Source: Desulfobulbaceae bacterium (GTDB lineage Bacteria > Desulfobacterota > Desulfobulbia > Desulfobulbales > Desulfurivibrionaceae). Taken from it: a DNA stretch of 5,736 nt. Each line of letters starts with the position of its first letter. Within the stretch, counting starts at the first letter, position 1. Location of the stretch: assembly GCA_003557565.1 (NCBI GenBank), contig PWOG01000202.1, positions 1 through 5,736 of the forward strand, given 5' to 3'. Shown here in pieces: positions 5,230 through 5,736 of the stretch. The notes below the pieces were generated by a model that made no database searches, was not told the DNA's origin, and saw only the letters and a list, made by a program, of their open reading frames with translations. Position numbers and translations under genes: made by a program.

Positions 5230-5619
5230 GTGGTACCAACCGTTGGGGAAGGCAGGAGTAGGTTGGGCGCCGTGATCATTGGACCGTTGCCTCCTACATA
5301 TTGCCCTCATTGTGGCGAAGATGTTTTACCTGGCCGGTGCTCTAGCGCCGGTTCACCGCGGTTAATGGCGCGTCCGCGACTCTGCTGCCCGCTCTGTGGG
5401 GGCAGTGTTGCCTATCGAGTCCGATATCGATATATCGTCTTTATGCTTATTTGTCTTTTACCGCTGGTGCTCGTGATTATCCTGACACATTTTGACAGCC
5501 CGCCATCGGAGGTGTTGTTGTTCGTTGCCGCCGTCGCGGCTTTATTCGGGGTGTTGCGCTATCGACAAATTATATTTCTTGTTCCCGCCATTGAGGATAC
5601 CAGGCAAGAGCACCCTTAA
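5230..5619 (+). CDS. Unknown small membrane protein with zinc-ribbon-like cysteine pairs
   Basis: I do not recognise a named family. From GTG 5230 it is 129 residues. Two knuckle-like cysteine pairs, YCPHCGED (24-31) and CCPLCGGS (52-59), could bind one zinc ion as a zinc ribbon; Cys37 lies between them. A basic stretch (RVRYRY, 63-68) leads into two hydrophobic segments at about 69-86 and 94-109, joined by a short polar turn (THFDSPPSE), and the C-terminus is short and charged. This suggests a cytoplasmic zinc ribbon tethered by a two-helix membrane hairpin. GTG 5230 has GAGGAA 9 nt upstream. GTG 5272 (115 residues, nearer the first cysteine pair) has AGGAG 13 nt upstream and is a real alternative. 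It lies beyond the operon terminator, in sequence less GC-rich than the glycolytic genes, and I see no clear promoter. Existence is likely; function unknown. Confidence 0.6.
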   Translation: MVPTVGEGRSRLGAVIIGPLPPTYCPHCGEDVLPGRCSSAGSPRLMARPRLCCPLCGGSVAYRVRYRYIVFMLICLLPLVLVIILTHFDSPPSEVLLFVAAVAALFGVLRYRQIIFLVPAIEDTRQEHP

Positions 5620-5736
5620 AGGGACCGCTGACTATTTATCATCCGTATCGCTTAGATGGCACTCCCGTCGGACTTTACTACCCGGCACGGAATTGATAGC
5701 GAAGCTGGCTCCGGTGAACCGGCAATTTTGTCGAGT
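5620..5736. other. Right-edge sequence with no assignable gene
   Basis: No convincing gene is visible. A + frame from ATG 5656 stays open to the edge for 27 codons without a ribosome binding site. A - frame is open from the edge to a stop at 5632-5634 (34 residues) and could be the tail of a convergent gene. The only structure is a short inverted repeat CCGGT-GA-ACCGG near 5712-5723. Too little is present to decide. Confidence 0.3.

Noticed and set aside
4944..5279. Minus-strand open frame of 111 codons through the tRNA and terminator
   Set aside because: Its C-terminal part is just the antisense translation of tRNA-Leu, and it also runs across both hairpins. This is a common false gene call.
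5632..5736. Minus-strand frame open from the right edge, 34 residues
   Set aside because: Too short, with other frames also open, and no recognisable family; it needs sequence beyond the window.

Overview
The window is a GC-rich piece of bacterial chromosome built around one co-directional housekeeping operon on the + strand. It encodes the lower-glycolysis/gluconeogenesis enzymes GAPDH, PGK and triosephosphate isomerase, with a RimI-type acetyltransferase between gap and pgk, then SecG and a tRNA-Leu(GAG). The GC-rich coding style, TTG/GTG starts and the tpiA-secG-leuU order fit a Proteobacteria-like organism. My best guess is a sulfate- or sulfur-metabolising Desulfobacterota (Desulfobulbales-like) lineage, but this rests on general resemblance only, not on a search.

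Layout. (1) Positions 1-543: an open frame whose last ~125 residues are the C-terminal half of a LysE/RhtB-type exporter. The N-terminal half of the family is missing and replaced by unrelated, less GC-rich sequence, so this looks like a decayed or rearranged gene. (2) Positions 544-667: a weak terminator-like element, then a clear sigma-70-type promoter (TTGCCT, 17 bp, TATAAT) and a good ribosome binding site for gap. (3) Positions 668-4933: gap, rimI, pgk, tpiA, secG. rimI overlaps pgk by 4 nt (TTGA); no terminator is visible between any of these genes. (4) Positions 4960-5044: tRNA-Leu(GAG) with encoded CCA, 26 nt after secG. It is followed by a 7-bp hairpin and a strong rho-independent terminator (5078-5109) that closes the unit. 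(5) Positions 5110-5736: lower-GC sequence with one small unknown gene for a zinc-ribbon-like protein with two membrane segments, then ~117 nt in which I cannot assign anything.

Functionally, GAPDH, PGK and TIM catalyse consecutive triose-phosphate steps and would be made together from the single promoter upstream of gap. SecG (SecYEG translocon) and the leucine tRNA follow in the order known from E. coli (secG-leuU). The most notable points are a divergent, long GAPDH that lacks the Asp normally found after the second beta strand (Val32 instead; possible altered NAD/NADP preference), an unusual rimI insertion with its ribosome binding site inside a predicted hairpin, and the truncated exporter at the left edge. 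I see no CRISPR array, insertion sequence, phage gene or convincing novel multi-gene system.
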